Shown: positions 1-9,196 of the stretch, one piece after another
How positions within the stretch are numbered: the first letter of the stretch is position 1
Layout: each line of letters starts with the position of its first letter
DNA from: Aporhodopirellula aestuarii
GTDB lineage: Bacteria; Planctomycetota; Planctomycetia; Pirellulales; Pirellulaceae
Direction of reading: 5' to 3'
Assembly: GCF_023701485.1 (NCBI RefSeq)
Contig: NZ_JAMQBK010000024.1
Span: 62,001 to 126,000 of the forward strand
DNA: 64,000 nt
The notes under the pieces: model-generated
The model's input: the letters and a program-made list of their open reading frames with translations, nothing else
Told to the model about the DNA's origin: nothing
The model's database searches: none
Position numbers and translations under genes: made by a program

Positions 1-530
1 GGTGCGCCATCGGGGAACTTTTTCTGGAACCTTCGAATGGCAGTGGTGACGAGTGACTTGGCGATGGTGCGGGTGAATCTTCCATGGGGTAGGCCTCGTG
101 CTTCGGCTTCTTCAAGTAACCAATCTGTGATCGTTTCGATGTTCTGCAAACAGCCTTCGACGCCCCAGTCGTTCATCGTGTCGGCGCGGGTGTCGCAGTT
201 GCAGGAGTCGGTCGGCCGAGCGAACCAAGCGAGCATCTTCTTGAGTTCGTTGCCGGGACCGGGGCGGTAGTCGGCGATCTTGAGTGTTGTCGGTTCGGGC
301 TCGCGATCGGGCAGATAACTGCGGAGCATCGCGTGCAGTTCCCGCGTGTCTTGCTTGCGGCGTTTCTTGTTGACCAGTGCCATCCCGATCGTGACGACGT
401 TGATCGCTCGCGGGTTGGATTCGTTCTGACACGCGTTGCACGCGGCGGGTGTGACTTTGGCTGGGCAGCCCGCCATGCCCGAGGCGACTTTGCAAACGTT
501 GTCGTTGGTCAGATGCGGACAGTGGATCAT
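1..530 (-). CDS. Partial phage tail-region protein, Cys-rich N-terminus
   Basis: An open frame on the minus strand starts at an ATG at 530-528 and runs off the window edge, giving about 176 residues. The start overlaps the stop of the upstream Ser-rich gene (ATGA-type overlap), as expected inside one late operon. The N-terminal 45 residues hold five cysteines, ending in a CNAC pair, and may bind a metal. The rest is a charged, mostly helical sequence with no domain I recognise. Its position after the tape measure and tail-tip genes suggests a tail or host-contact role; that is inference from context only. A competing ORF on the same strand (112-495) is a shadow with Arg-rich, low-complexity composition. 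Confidence 0.6.
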   Translation of the reverse strand, partial: MIHCPHLTNDNVCKVASGMAGCPAKVTPAACNACQNESNPRAINVVTIGMALVNKKRRKQDTRELHAMLRSYLPDREPEPTTLKIADYRPGPGNELKKMLAWFARPTDSCNCDTRADTMNDWGVEGCLQNIETITDWLLEEAEARGLPHGRFTRTIAKSLVTTAIRRFQKKFPDGA

Positions 531-2680
531 GCGGTCATCCCCGCGACTTCGCCGTCATAGGCTCCGCTGCTTGATGGCGGTTCGCCGGGATCTTCGCAAT
601 CGCTGTCGACTAGCTCCCAACCGCAAGACCAAACCCAAGTGCTGTTGCACGGCTCGCTCGATCCTTCGCTGCTGGTGTGTGACGGTTCGTCGGTTGAGTC
701 GACTTCGGATCGACTGTCGACGGATGGATCATCGACAGAGGGATCGTGGCTTTCATCGCGGCTGCCGCTTGGCTCGTTAGAATCGCTTTCGTCGCGGGAG
801 TCGCTGCTGGCGTCGAAGTCGAAGTCGGAGTCGTCGACCGATGGCGTGGCGCTGTCGTCGGATCGTGAATCGTGCGGCGGTCCGCTTTGACTATCGCTGG
901 GGGCGAAGGACGAACCGTCGAACGTGCTGGGCGGGTTGGCTGAATCGGAGGCGTCGGATTGCGATGTCTTGGAGTCGGAATCATCGGATGCCGATTCGGA
1001 ATTGTCGCTGGTTGATTCGGATTCGCTGGTGCTTGTGCTTTGGCTCGAGCTCGCACTTCCGCTGCCTGCGGACGACGCCGAGTGATCGCTGGCTGAGGTC
1101 GACCGGTGACGTGATCCGGAGTCGCTCTCGTCGGGTGGCGAACCGCTGTCATCGCTTTGGTCCGAGGCGGAGCCTTCGGAATCACTTTGCGACTCGCTCG
1201 AAATTGAATCCGAATCGGATTGCGAACTGTCGCTGGTTGATCGGCTGGAAGCCGAACCAGACAAGGATGACTCAGATGGTTTGGATTTGCTTTCCGAGAT
1301 CGAGTCGCTCGCTGAGCTGGCCGAATCGCTGCTACTGGCGTCCGCGCTAGAACTGTCTGATGACGTGCTGCTCGCAGTCGACGATGACTTACTGGAGAGT
1401 GATGAGTCGCTTGAGGTCGACGACAGACTCGATGAACTGGGGCTGCTGGATTTGCTTGATGCGGAGCTGGATGACGACGAAAGCGAACTGCTGGAATTCG
1501 ATGAGAGACTACTTGAGCTCGAACTGCTCAGCGAGCTGCTACTCGAGGATGAGCTGCTCGAGGGGCTGCTGGATGATGAAGACGATGAACTGGACGAAGA
1601 CGAATCGCTCGATGATGAGCTGTCCGATGATGATGAACTAGACGAGCTGCTGCCGTCACAGCATCGGCATCCGATCGTTACATAGTCGCCTGTATCTTCG
1701 TGGAAGTGACAAATGATCTGCTGCGACGCCAGCAACGCGTAGTCGCAGACGTTGTAAACCGATACTTTGACGCCGATCGGTCGCCACTGCGAACCATCAA
1801 ATCGAAGTTCGCGGGCGGTGCCCCAAGATTTCGCTTTGAGTCGCTTGGTCGGTTTGCATAAAAGCGTCTGCTTTGGCGGGTCGATGACCCAGGAGTGGCG
1901 ACCGTCGAACGTGACGACGAGGTATTGGTCTTCACCGGTGCCTTCGATTGGTCCACGGATGCGCTGTGATGAATGATTACGAGCCGTGATGCGGACGGTC
2001 GCGCCGGCGGGGTCGACGACCGGTGTGATTTCGCCTTCGGTGTTGAGTTCGAACAGGTCACAATCGGCCGCGCCGGTTTGCACTCCGCGGCGGGCTGTGA
2101 TGCCGCCGGTGGGAACCTTCACCATAAAGACCGGATCGGCGGGGCGGCCGACGCGGACCACCGCCCACTGCAGCCCCGTCGCGTTGAAGTCTTTCCGCCA
2201 GAGGATCTGGGCTGATCCGTCGGGCTTGGATTGCAACGTATCACCGCCCGATTCGGCTACGTCGGCAAAACGGTGCCAGGTTTGGCGGATGTCGACTTGG
2301 GCGGCGACGATGCCGTCGAAAACAACTCGGCCGACCTCGACTTCGCGGATCGGCTCGATGGCGACTCCAAAGCGGCCGGTGTGTTCGTTTTCGGTAGGTG
2401 GCGTTGTTTCAATCGTGGCGTCGCGGACGAAGCGTGCCAGTTCAACGGGGCCAGCTTCCGGATCGGTGATCGGTGATTCAAAACCGACGATGCCGCCGAT
2501 CGGAACGACCCCAGCGGACTTGTTGTGAACGCGGACGGTCGCCGCGTTCTGCATATGAGTCCGCGGTCCGCCGCCACCGGGCAGTCGATTCTTGTGCAGT
2601 GCATCGGCCGCCGCCAACAGCCGGTTGTACTCGGTGGCCGAGATGTTGAACTGATCGCCGGGGCGAACTCGTCGTGTCAT
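527..2680 (-). CDS. Phage structural protein with long Ser/Asp-rich region
   Basis: This 717-residue protein has two parts. Residues 1 to about 340 are an ordinary globular sequence beginning MTRRVRPGDQFNISATEYN and ending in a CRCCDG cysteine cluster. Residues 343 to about 675 are almost entirely serine with interspersed Asp, Glu, Thr and Gly, followed by a short Cys/Trp tail. Serine codons are mixed (TCG, AGC, AGT, TCA), so the tract is selected at protein level rather than produced by simple slippage. It sits in the tail operon, overlapping the start of the next gene by four bases. A tail fibre, spike or tail-tip protein with a flexible linker is the best guess. No family is recognised. 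Confidence 0.75.
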   Translation of the reverse strand: MTRRVRPGDQFNISATEYNRLLAAADALHKNRLPGGGGPRTHMQNAATVRVHNKSAGVVPIGGIVGFESPITDPEAGPVELARFVRDATIETTPPTENEHTGRFGVAIEPIREVEVGRVVFDGIVAAQVDIRQTWHRFADVAESGGDTLQSKPDGSAQILWRKDFNATGLQWAVVRVGRPADPVFMVKVPTGGITARRGVQTGAADCDLFELNTEGEITPVVDPAGATVRITARNHSSQRIRGPIEGTGEDQYLVVTFDGRHSWVIDPPKQTLLCKPTKRLKAKSWGTARELRFDGSQWRPIGVKVSVYNVCDYALLASQQIICHFHEDTGDYVTIGCRCCDGSSSSSSSSSDSSSSSDSSSSSSSSSSSSSPSSSSSSSSSSLSSSSSSSLSSNSSSSLSSSSSSASSKSSSPSSSSLSSTSSDSSLSSKSSSTASSTSSDSSSADASSSDSASSASDSISESKSKPSESSLSGSASSRSTSDSSQSDSDSISSESQSDSEGSASDQSDDSGSPPDESDSGSRHRSTSASDHSASSAGSGSASSSQSTSTSESESTSDNSESASDDSDSKTSQSDASDSANPPSTFDGSSFAPSDSQSGPPHDSRSDDSATPSVDDSDFDFDASSDSRDESDSNEPSGSRDESHDPSVDDPSVDSRSEVDSTDEPSHTSSEGSSEPCNSTWVWSCGWELVDSDCEDPGEPPSSSGAYDGEVAGMTA

Positions 2681-3471
2681 CAGTTGATGCCCAGCGCGTT
2701 AAAATTGCCCTCCGGATAGACTTGTTCAACGTAGGCTGCGGCCGGACGGCGGAGCACGCGATCGCCGACGACCTCTTCGTCGTGCCGGACCCAGAGGTAG
2801 TCCCAGCCCCGTTTGCTGATTCCTGAGATCGCACCGACGGACAACGCCGGTTGATTCGGGCGTGCGGCGAAGTGATAGGTAATGTCGACCCAGTTCTGAT
2901 CGTCTTCGCCGCCCTCACCGCCGAGAAACAAGGCTTCGCCGGGTGCGAAGATGGACCAGTCGGTTGAGTTCGTGCGGCCAGTCATCGCTACAATGGCCAG
3001 CAAATAGTCGGTCGAAACCCATTCAAACTTCTTCCGCACCGAGAACTCGAATGCCGGCACGGTCACGTCGACGCCTTCGACGCCGGAGTCACTGACCCCG
3101 ATGGCACCCTGGTAAATCGGAGCGATCTTGCCGGGCGCGGGATAGATGCCCCGAGTGCCGAGCGATTGATTGAGGTGTGTGGTTGCGCCGGTCGTGTTGA
3201 ACGAGACCGGATCGAGTTTGGTCTTATTAATCGTGACGCTGACCAACGCGTGTTTGGCGTTGATGAACTCTGCGTCGATCTGCAGGTGCGGAATCAGGTC
3301 CGGGAAGTTGGATTTGTAGTAGCCATGAGCTGCGTTGGCAGCGGCCGATGGATCGACTTCGCCGCCATCGGTCGCCACATAGGCGACGAAGTCCGAGTGC
3401 GATTTGCCACGCGATGCCTTTTCGGAAAGCGCCGCTATTTCGAAGTTGTATCCACCGGCTGAAAAGCTCAT
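2680..3471 (-). CDS. Phage tail-region protein, unknown
   Basis: A 263-residue protein starting MSFSAGGYNFEIAALSEKAS. It has no signal peptide or membrane segment and reads as a beta-rich structural protein. Its start touches the stop of the tape-measure gene and its stop touches the start of the Ser-rich protein, so it is translated in a tightly coupled tail operon. The position directly downstream of the tape measure is where siphophages carry distal tail or baseplate hub proteins, so that role is inferred. No motif supports a more exact name. Confidence 0.7.
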   Translation of the reverse strand: MSFSAGGYNFEIAALSEKASRGKSHSDFVAYVATDGGEVDPSAAANAAHGYYKSNFPDLIPHLQIDAEFINAKHALVSVTINKTKLDPVSFNTTGATTHLNQSLGTRGIYPAPGKIAPIYQGAIGVSDSGVEGVDVTVPAFEFSVRKKFEWVSTDYLLAIVAMTGRTNSTDWSIFAPGEALFLGGEGGEDDQNWVDITYHFAARPNQPALSVGAISGISKRGWDYLWVRHDEEVVGDRVLRRPAAAYVEQVYPEGNFNALGIN

Positions 3472-6400
3472 CAGCTAAACACCAACCCTCCGGACTTTGA
3501 TCGCTCGACCAACCGACGCGTATTCTCCGCAGTGGAGATGATCGCTCGTTTCATGTCCTCGGTGATGCCATCGCCTGAGGAAGCAGGAAGCTGCAAACGA
3601 GACGTTGCACCGCTGCGTGCTAGGTCGAATTCAGCCAACGACTGACGAACGGTGGCAAAAGCTTCGTTGATGGCTTCAACATCCAGGGTGTTTTCTTCAA
3701 TCTCCGGTTCGATATCAGCGATGCCATCATCGACTGGGTTTTCTTCCCTCGGAATGATTAGCTGAGGTGCCTCAATTACCTCCTTGTCCAGCGGTTCGAT
3801 TGGATTCAGTTTCAGAGGTTCCAATTTTCTCGCACTGCTGCCAAGGCCCAGGCCTCGCGAATCAAAGTTACCCGCTGATTCGACTTGGGTCGTGTTGTCG
3901 GGACCGGCCGCGAATCGATCCATTGATTTTTGGACGTCCGACTCGATTCCGAGCTTCAAGTCGTTCGGATTCGGCGGCTGCAGTTCGGGATCATCGATGC
4001 CAGGCAGATCCACCGGCGGGATGTCGACGTCACCGGGCTCCATCGGCTTTGGCAACGCGGGCGATTTCGGTGGTTCGGCGAGGCCGGCAGGGACGCCAAG
4101 TTCATCAGCGCGATCAGAGGGTGCGGTCGCGTTGTTCGCTCGCTCGACGGCTGCCTCGAACTCTGCGTGTGCAGCAGCAATCTTCTCCTCTTGCTCCCGC
4201 CCGCGATCACCGAGTTCGTTGGCTCTCGCTGCCTCACGTGCCGCCTTCGACTCGGCCCGCATCTGGTCCAGGGTGGCTTGGACGCCGGACGTGGTGTCGT
4301 CGATCATTTGCTGACGTCGGGACTGAGCGGAGTCGTTTTCCTTGAATTGCCGTTCTTTGGACTGGTTGACGACTGAGTTCTTGGCGTCGGTCTCCGCGTC
4401 GATGGCTCGCATCTCGGCGTCTAGATCACGGCCTTCACGAGCCTTGCGCCGTGCTTCCAGCTGTGACGCGATGCCTTTCTGCATCTCGATGCGGTTGGCT
4501 TCGATCTGCTGCTTGCGTTTCGACCGTCGTTGTTGCCGCTCGATAATCGCTTGATTGCGACGTTGTTGCTCAGCCGCTTCGGCCGCTCGAGTGTCTGCGT
4601 CGATCTTCGCCATCTCAACGTCGACATTGATATCGTCGTCGAACAGTGATTTGAGTTTGATCCAGGCCTTCTTGAGGAAGCCGACCGTTGAGTTCCACAT
4701 CGACTTCACTTGGCCTACAAACACGGTCCAGGTGTCGGCCAGGTAGTCAACGGTTTCGACCCATGCATTCTCAACTCCGGCCAATGCGTTGATGAGCACG
4801 CCACCAATTTGCACCGATACGTCGCCGGCGATGTCGACGAGTTCGTGAAGCTTGAGGAATCCTTTCTTCAGGAAGCCGATCGTATTGTTCCAGCCTTTTT
4901 GGACGGCGGAAGTCAGAATCGTCCACCCATCGGCCATGAATCCGAGCGTGTCATTCCACACACCGGCCAGGCCGGACAATGCACCGATCAGTACGTCACC
5001 AATGGAATAGGCCGAGTCCGCCCAGACATCCGCGATGTACTGAGTGAACTCGGCCCATTTGGTTTGTAGGAAGGTGGTGCCCTTGATCCACTGGAGTTTC
5101 AGATACGACCAGAGCACGTCGGTGGCCGCGGTGATGTCGCCAGCCGCCAACGCATTGGCGATTGCACCGAAGGCGGCCAACGTTTCCGCTTTGAGGACTT
5201 CAAAGACACTGCCCAGATACTCGATCGCCTTGCCAGCGATACCGGTCGAATACAAGAAATAGCCACCGAGAGCCGCGATCGCCGCAACGACCAGCCCCAG
5301 TGGCGTGAACAACATCCCGACGGCACTGACAATCACTCCGATGGAGGCACCGATGAAGCTGAAGATGCTGGCCAAGCCTCCGACCGCGAAGGATGCGGCA
5401 GCAGCAAACGAGCCAAGCGTAAACAACGCGGCGCCGATCCCGATGATGGCGACCGCACTTGCCGCCGCAATCTTGACAATCTTTTGATTCTTGTTGATCC
5501 ACTCGATCACTCCCGAGGCCGCGCGGCTAAAAGCATTGACCATGTTGGTGACGCTGCCTTCGAGCGATTCGCCGATTGCGATGGCGACTCCTTCGATCGA
5601 TGATTTGAGGATCCGGAACGCGCCGCCCAGACCGCCCTCCATTTCCTCGGACGTCTTCGCGGCGATTCCGCCGGCCTTTTGCAGTTCTTGGTAAAGCTCG
5701 CGAGTGTCGGCCACGGATTTACCGATGGAACTTGCGGCCGTAATGCCCAGCAAACCGAAGACTTCGTTGAGCTTTTCCGCTTTCTCGGCCGTCCCCATGT
5801 TCGCTGTGGCCGCCGCGACTTCACCCAAAATGTCGACCAGCGAGCGGGCGTTTCCCTTGGCATCCTTGGTTGCCACACCGAAAACGGCTTGAAACTTTTC
5901 GGACTCCGCCGCGCTGATTGTCAGAAGCCGACGCATCGCGTTACCGGCCGAGGAGCCCTGGATGCCCATGTTGCCGAGCGTGCCGAGGATTGCCAACGTC
6001 TCTTCGAAGCTCATGTTGGCATCGGCGGCAACGGGACCGGCGTATGCCAGGGCTTCACCAAGTGACTCCACGGTGTTGAACGATTTGTTCGCTGCGGCGG
6101 TCAGACCATCGGCAACCCGTGTTGCTTCGCCCGCTTCCATGCTGAACTGGCGGATCGTTGCCGCCATGATGCCGGAGGCTTGCGTGGCGTCGGTGCCGGT
6201 CGCTCGAGCCATGTTCATCACCGCGGAAGTCATTCGCTCGATTTGCTCCGGTTTGAAGCCGGCGCGGCCGAGTTCCGTCATCAGCGATGCGACTTCGTTT
6301 GCGGAATAGCTGGTCGTTGCCCCGAGCTTCTTGGCGGTATTGCGTAGCGACTCCAGCTGCGTTTCCGTCGCCTGCGTGATTGCGGCGACACCGCGCATGG

Positions 6401-6605
6401 CGTCGTCGAAGTTGGAGAAGATGGCAACGCTGCCGCCCAAAGGAGCTGCCGCAGCCGCGCCGAGCCCCATCAGTTTGGTGCCGAGCAACCGCGTCGATGC
6501 ACCGAATGATTCCAATCGCTTCTGAGCCGATCGCAGACCTTTCACGAATGCTGCATCCTTAGTCAGCAGTTCGACGTAGGCGGCTCCGGCTCGGACTTGG
6601 GACAT
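3471..6605 (-). CDS. Phage tail tape measure protein
   Basis: At 1044 residues this is the longest phage structural gene. Residues 1-370 carry the typical TP901-type N-terminal pattern, with repeated Ala-rich helices and the block MNMARATGTDATQASGIMA. Residues 375-460 form a long hydrophobic stretch of consecutive membrane-spanning-like helices. Residues 500-640 contain two repeat-like units around 'GWNNTIGFLKKGF' and 'MWNSTVGFLKKAW', then a charged coiled coil (about 650-790) and a Pro-rich tail. Tape measure proteins set tail length and line the tail lumen. The gene follows the tail tube and chaperone genes in the usual order, and its start overlaps the preceding ORF by 43 bases. Confidence 0.92.
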   Translation of the reverse strand: MSQVRAGAAYVELLTKDAAFVKGLRSAQKRLESFGASTRLLGTKLMGLGAAAAAPLGGSVAIFSNFDDAMRGVAAITQATETQLESLRNTAKKLGATTSYSANEVASLMTELGRAGFKPEQIERMTSAVMNMARATGTDATQASGIMAATIRQFSMEAGEATRVADGLTAAANKSFNTVESLGEALAYAGPVAADANMSFEETLAILGTLGNMGIQGSSAGNAMRRLLTISAAESEKFQAVFGVATKDAKGNARSLVDILGEVAAATANMGTAEKAEKLNEVFGLLGITAASSIGKSVADTRELYQELQKAGGIAAKTSEEMEGGLGGAFRILKSSIEGVAIAIGESLEGSVTNMVNAFSRAASGVIEWINKNQKIVKIAAASAVAIIGIGAALFTLGSFAAAASFAVGGLASIFSFIGASIGVIVSAVGMLFTPLGLVVAAIAALGGYFLYSTGIAGKAIEYLGSVFEVLKAETLAAFGAIANALAAGDITAATDVLWSYLKLQWIKGTTFLQTKWAEFTQYIADVWADSAYSIGDVLIGALSGLAGVWNDTLGFMADGWTILTSAVQKGWNNTIGFLKKGFLKLHELVDIAGDVSVQIGGVLINALAGVENAWVETVDYLADTWTVFVGQVKSMWNSTVGFLKKAWIKLKSLFDDDINVDVEMAKIDADTRAAEAAEQQRRNQAIIERQQRRSKRKQQIEANRIEMQKGIASQLEARRKAREGRDLDAEMRAIDAETDAKNSVVNQSKERQFKENDSAQSRRQQMIDDTTSGVQATLDQMRAESKAAREAARANELGDRGREQEEKIAAAHAEFEAAVERANNATAPSDRADELGVPAGLAEPPKSPALPKPMEPGDVDIPPVDLPGIDDPELQPPNPNDLKLGIESDVQKSMDRFAAGPDNTTQVESAGNFDSRGLGLGSSARKLEPLKLNPIEPLDKEVIEAPQLIIPREENPVDDGIADIEPEIEENTLDVEAINEAFATVRQSLAEFDLARSGATSRLQLPASSGDGITEDMKRAIISTAENTRRLVERSKSGGLVFS

Positions 6606-6847
6606 GGGGAGTGGCTAGTTGCTAGAAGCGAGTGGCTAGAAGGCGTGAACACCGCACCGAGAAGAGTGGCAAGCTGCTCGACGGTTGCGCGTGCAGGCAC
6701 GTATTTAGTTGCCGTGTAGGGGTTGAAATCATCGGGCTTGAATGGCTTGCGACGACGCCGACGATCGCGGTTGATTTCGGCGGTCAGTGCCATGACACTC
6801 GATGCGATGTTCCAATCGTGCCGTCGTCGAGCGTCGGCCATTTGCAT
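6563..6847 (-). CDS. Tail assembly chaperone, second frame (GT-like part)
   Basis: This frame lies between the chaperone ORF and the tape measure gene. From the ATG at 6847, which overlaps the preceding stop (TGATG), it encodes 94 residues starting MQMADARRRHDWNIASSVMA. The sensible protein sequence in this frame continues upstream of that ATG (VVELAGVVGVDPGPLTLRQL, ending just before it), where it overlaps the end of the preceding ORF. No ATG, GTG or TTG is available in that upstream part. The block 'LTLRQLMQMADARRR ... NRDRRRRRKPFKPDDFNPY' resembles the short proteins that precede tape measure genes in many siphophages. The gene is therefore probably expressed by a -1 frameshift from the upstream ORF as well as, or instead of, from the internal ATG. 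Confidence 0.65.
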   Translation of the reverse strand: MQMADARRRHDWNIASSVMALTAEINRDRRRRRKPFKPDDFNPYTATKYVPARATVEQLATLLGAVFTPSSHSLLATSHSPCPKSEPEPPTSNC

Positions 6848-7362
6848 CAGTTGGCGGAGGGTGAGTGGTCCGGGGTCGACTCCGACGACTCCCGCGAGTT
6901 CGACGACGATTCGCTCGACATCGGAACCCCGAGTTTCTGTTCGAGGTCGCTGAGAAGCGTGTCCAGCAACTTCGGGTCGTCCAACCTTCTCTCGATCGCT
7001 TCCAATCCCCGAGTCTCGATCATCCGCTGTTTGTCGGCCGCCTTCCGCAGGAGACGGCGACGCGACTCCGGGAAGTACGCCACCAACGCATCGACGACCG
7101 CTTTGCAAGCTTCATCGATTGCGTCGCCGGCCAGCCCTTCAGCAAATGCCTCGTCATCGACGTCTTGTTGATCGGCTTGCGGTTTGCAGATCGCGAACAG
7201 GACGTCGCCCAACAGTAGCGGGTCGCTGGACAACTGTGTGATCAGATCGCCATCGATGGCGTCTAACAAGCGAACGTCGGTGAGTGCTTTCACGCGGCGA
7301 AGCGTGGTGTTGTCGATATCGACGATCCACACCCGGCCGCGACGATCAATGAATTTCTGCAT
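6847..7362 (-). CDS. Phage tail assembly chaperone (G-like part)
   Basis: A 171-residue acidic, helical protein starting MQKFIDRRGRVWIVDIDNTTL. It lies between the tail tube gene and the tape measure gene, the conserved slot of the tail assembly chaperone that coats the tape measure before tube assembly. Its last 25 residues are a Ser-rich low-complexity run, and the same DNA in the -1 frame encodes better-looking protein. That is typical of chaperone genes in which a fraction of ribosomes shifts frame to make a longer product. No classic X-XXY-YYZ heptamer is obvious in the overlap; a G-run (GGGGTT, near 6924-6930) is the only mild candidate. Confidence 0.75.
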   Translation of the reverse strand: MQKFIDRRGRVWIVDIDNTTLRRVKALTDVRLLDAIDGDLITQLSSDPLLLGDVLFAICKPQADQQDVDDEAFAEGLAGDAIDEACKAVVDALVAYFPESRRRLLRKAADKQRMIETRGLEAIERRLDDPKLLDTLLSDLEQKLGVPMSSESSSNSRESSESTPDHSPSAN

Positions 7363-7415
7363 GGGAAACTACAAATAGTGAGCAGCGAGAAAGCGAGACG
7401 AACCAAGAACGGCGT

Positions 7416-7832
7416 TTAGGTTCCACTACCGACAGGGACGTTGATACCGTTACCGGTCGCGGATTGAGTGGGCTTGAGCGTCACGTCGGCCGAGACGACC
7501 TCTTCGAGGTTTTGATTGACGTTGAAGGTCATGACTTCGCAGGTCAGTGTGAGTGAACCGCCGACGTCACTGATGTCGATATCACAGGGCGTGCCACTGC
7601 TCCAGAGCGTCTGAAGCATCGAGAACGAGGTGTCGCCATTTTTATTGAGGACGGTGAACTCGATCGAGGCATCCTTGAGTGTGCCCACGGTGGCTCGCCA
7701 ACCGTTGTTGTCACGAGTGCTGGCATCCGCTTCGGCTTTTTCAAGATTGACCGTCAAGTCTTTGACGTTCTTGATTTCGGCACCATCGATGGTGAGGACG
7801 GCGTCGAGACCGAGGACTACTTCTGCTGACAT
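7416..7832 (-). CDS. Phage major tail tube protein
   Basis: A 138-residue protein starting MSAEVVLGLDAVLTIDGAEI. The pattern of short beta strands (IKNVKDLTVNLEKAEADAST, then a strand with DASIEFTVL) matches TP901-1/lambda-V type tail tube subunits, which stack as hexamers around the tape measure. Length and position, between the gp10-like protein and the chaperone, fit. It has no membrane segments. The start codon follows a purine-rich stretch (AAGAGAAGG on the minus strand). Confidence 0.85.
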   Translation of the reverse strand: MSAEVVLGLDAVLTIDGAEIKNVKDLTVNLEKAEADASTRDNNGWRATVGTLKDASIEFTVLNKNGDTSFSMLQTLWSSGTPCDIDISDVGGSLTLTCEVMTFNVNQNLEEVVSADVTLKPTQSATGNGINVPVGSGT

Positions 7833-7849
7833 ATCGACCTTCTCTTGAT

Positions 7850-8407
7850 TTACTTGACGGAATCACGCCAGAACTTGGGTAGACGTGATTGGTTGGATTG
7901 CAGGGCCGGTTTCATGAATGGACGTTTGGGATAACGTCGCGGCTTGTTCGCACCACGGCGTTCGTTTTCTTCTTCGACCAATCGTGTGGCACGATTGGCT
8001 TGAGCGGCGGTCTGCAAAAGCGTGCGAACAAATTTGCCCGGAGTTGTCTTGCGGATCGGACCGTGCTGGCCGACCCGGAAACGGTGACGCTTCAGTTGGC
8101 GTCGCTTTGTGACAACACCGCCGAACTCGTGTAGGTTCCACAGGCGACCAGCGATTTCGTTGACCGGTCCTATTACTGCCTCTTCGCGGTCCCGATTCAC
8201 CTCGTAGCGAATCACGCGGCGAAGCATTCCCGTCTGCGTGTGCGGTGGCGAACCGGGGCTCGACGGCTTCTTCCGTTTACGGATCGATCGCTTCGCGGTT
8301 ATCCGAATGGTTGCGGCGGCATGACCAAGCGAGCGGAAGTTGGCGGCTTGAACTTTCTTCTGGACTTTCGCTTGATCGAAACGAACACGCGTCCGAATCT
8401 GGATCAC
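7850..8407 (-). CDS. HK97 gp10-like / minor tail component
   Basis: A 185-residue very basic protein starting MIQIRTRVRFDQAKVQKKVQ. The early block 'AKRSIRKRKKPSSPGSPPHTQTGMLRR' is typical of HK97-gp10/lambda-Z-like proteins that act at the head-to-tail interface and complete the tail. It ends '...KPRRYPKRPFMKPAL', another hallmark of this family (the RPFM-PAL motif). Its start overlaps the upstream tail-terminator gene by four bases. Confidence 0.8.
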   Translation of the reverse strand: MIQIRTRVRFDQAKVQKKVQAANFRSLGHAAATIRITAKRSIRKRKKPSSPGSPPHTQTGMLRRVIRYEVNRDREEAVIGPVNEIAGRLWNLHEFGGVVTKRRQLKRHRFRVGQHGPIRKTTPGKFVRTLLQTAAQANRATRLVEEENERRGANKPRRYPKRPFMKPALQSNQSRLPKFWRDSVK

Positions 8408-8859
8408 TTGGCGAGCTCAAACGTCAACGTCAGTAAACTCGTAAACTGATTGAACTGCGTCCAGTGTTCGGTGGAGTACAGGACAGCGTTTTCGACCTTC
8501 ACACACCGTGCGGCGACAAAAGAATTGAGTCGTTTGAGTCGGAAGTAGTCGGCGATTTCCTCGACGAAGAACACCAGCGGGTCGATTTCTTTGGCATCGC
8601 CCTTGCTAAACTTCTTCTGAATTGCAACATCGATCGTCGCGTGAAACTTGTTGCTGACTCGATCGAGCGGCAAGTATTCGACCTCACGTGGCACCACGGT
8701 AACTCGCAGCTCCTTCATGTCTTCGAGATCGAAGTTGGGAACATACAATCGTTGTGCAGCGAGGTTTTTCTTTGAGAACTCGCCGGCATTGATTTCAGCG
8801 ACGACGCTGTCAGCAATTTGAATGACGGTGGCAGGTGTGGCAGTAGTGGTTGCAGTCAT
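8404..8859 (-). CDS. Putative phage tail terminator / neck protein
   Basis: A 151-residue protein starting MTATTTATPATVIQIADSVV. The central 'LRVTVVPREVEYLPLDR' and the C-terminal strand set resemble small tail-terminator-type (lambda U-like) proteins. It overlaps the next gene by four bases and is the first gene of the tail block, just after the DUF1569 interruption. Assignment rests on gene order and size more than on a clear motif. Confidence 0.6.
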   Translation of the reverse strand: MTATTTATPATVIQIADSVVAEINAGEFSKKNLAAQRLYVPNFDLEDMKELRVTVVPREVEYLPLDRVSNKFHATIDVAIQKKFSKGDAKEIDPLVFFVEEIADYFRLKRLNSFVAARCVKVENAVLYSTEHWTQFNQFTSLLTLTFELAK

Positions 8860-9196
8860 ATGTCGGTGTCGACCATTCTTGTTTGGACGCGGAGTTTAAC
8901 TCGCAGGGAGATGATCGGATTGCAGAGGATGCGACCGCTGGCTATCTCAGCTTCCTTACGGTCCTATTAGGGAGATCCAGTTCATTTTGTTTCGGGTTGC
9001 GTAGATTTGAAGATTCACATGTCCACTCGGGCCACCGATCCGTTTCCTTGACACTGAAGTCTGCCAATGAACATACTCTCGGGACTTAACAAGGTCGCCC
9101 TATCCGATCGGTATTGCGGATACTATCGTTGACGGCCAATCTGCCGCTTACATTCTGCATTGACCTGTTACCGGAAACATGGAAAGAGAACTCTGA
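8860..9196. other. Intergenic stretch upstream of two divergent genes
   Basis: About 340 bases lie between the minus-strand tail-terminator start and the plus-strand DUF1569 gene. Short ORFs here have no protein-like composition. It must hold a promoter for the plus-strand gene, and possibly one for the tail block, since late transcription from the head genes would otherwise have to cross the antisense gene. I see no clear -35/-10 pair, terminator or repeat. Confidence 0.4.

Noticed and set aside
1281-1685. Glu/Asp/Leu-rich plus-strand frame over the Ser repeat
   Set aside because: It is the complement of Ser codons (TCG/AGC read as Asp/Glu/Leu) and ends abruptly; the minus frame has a normal N-terminal domain and operon position.
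8850-9089. A 79-codon plus frame upstream of the DUF1569 gene
   Set aside because: It starts inside a minus-strand tail gene and has no homologous or protein-like pattern.
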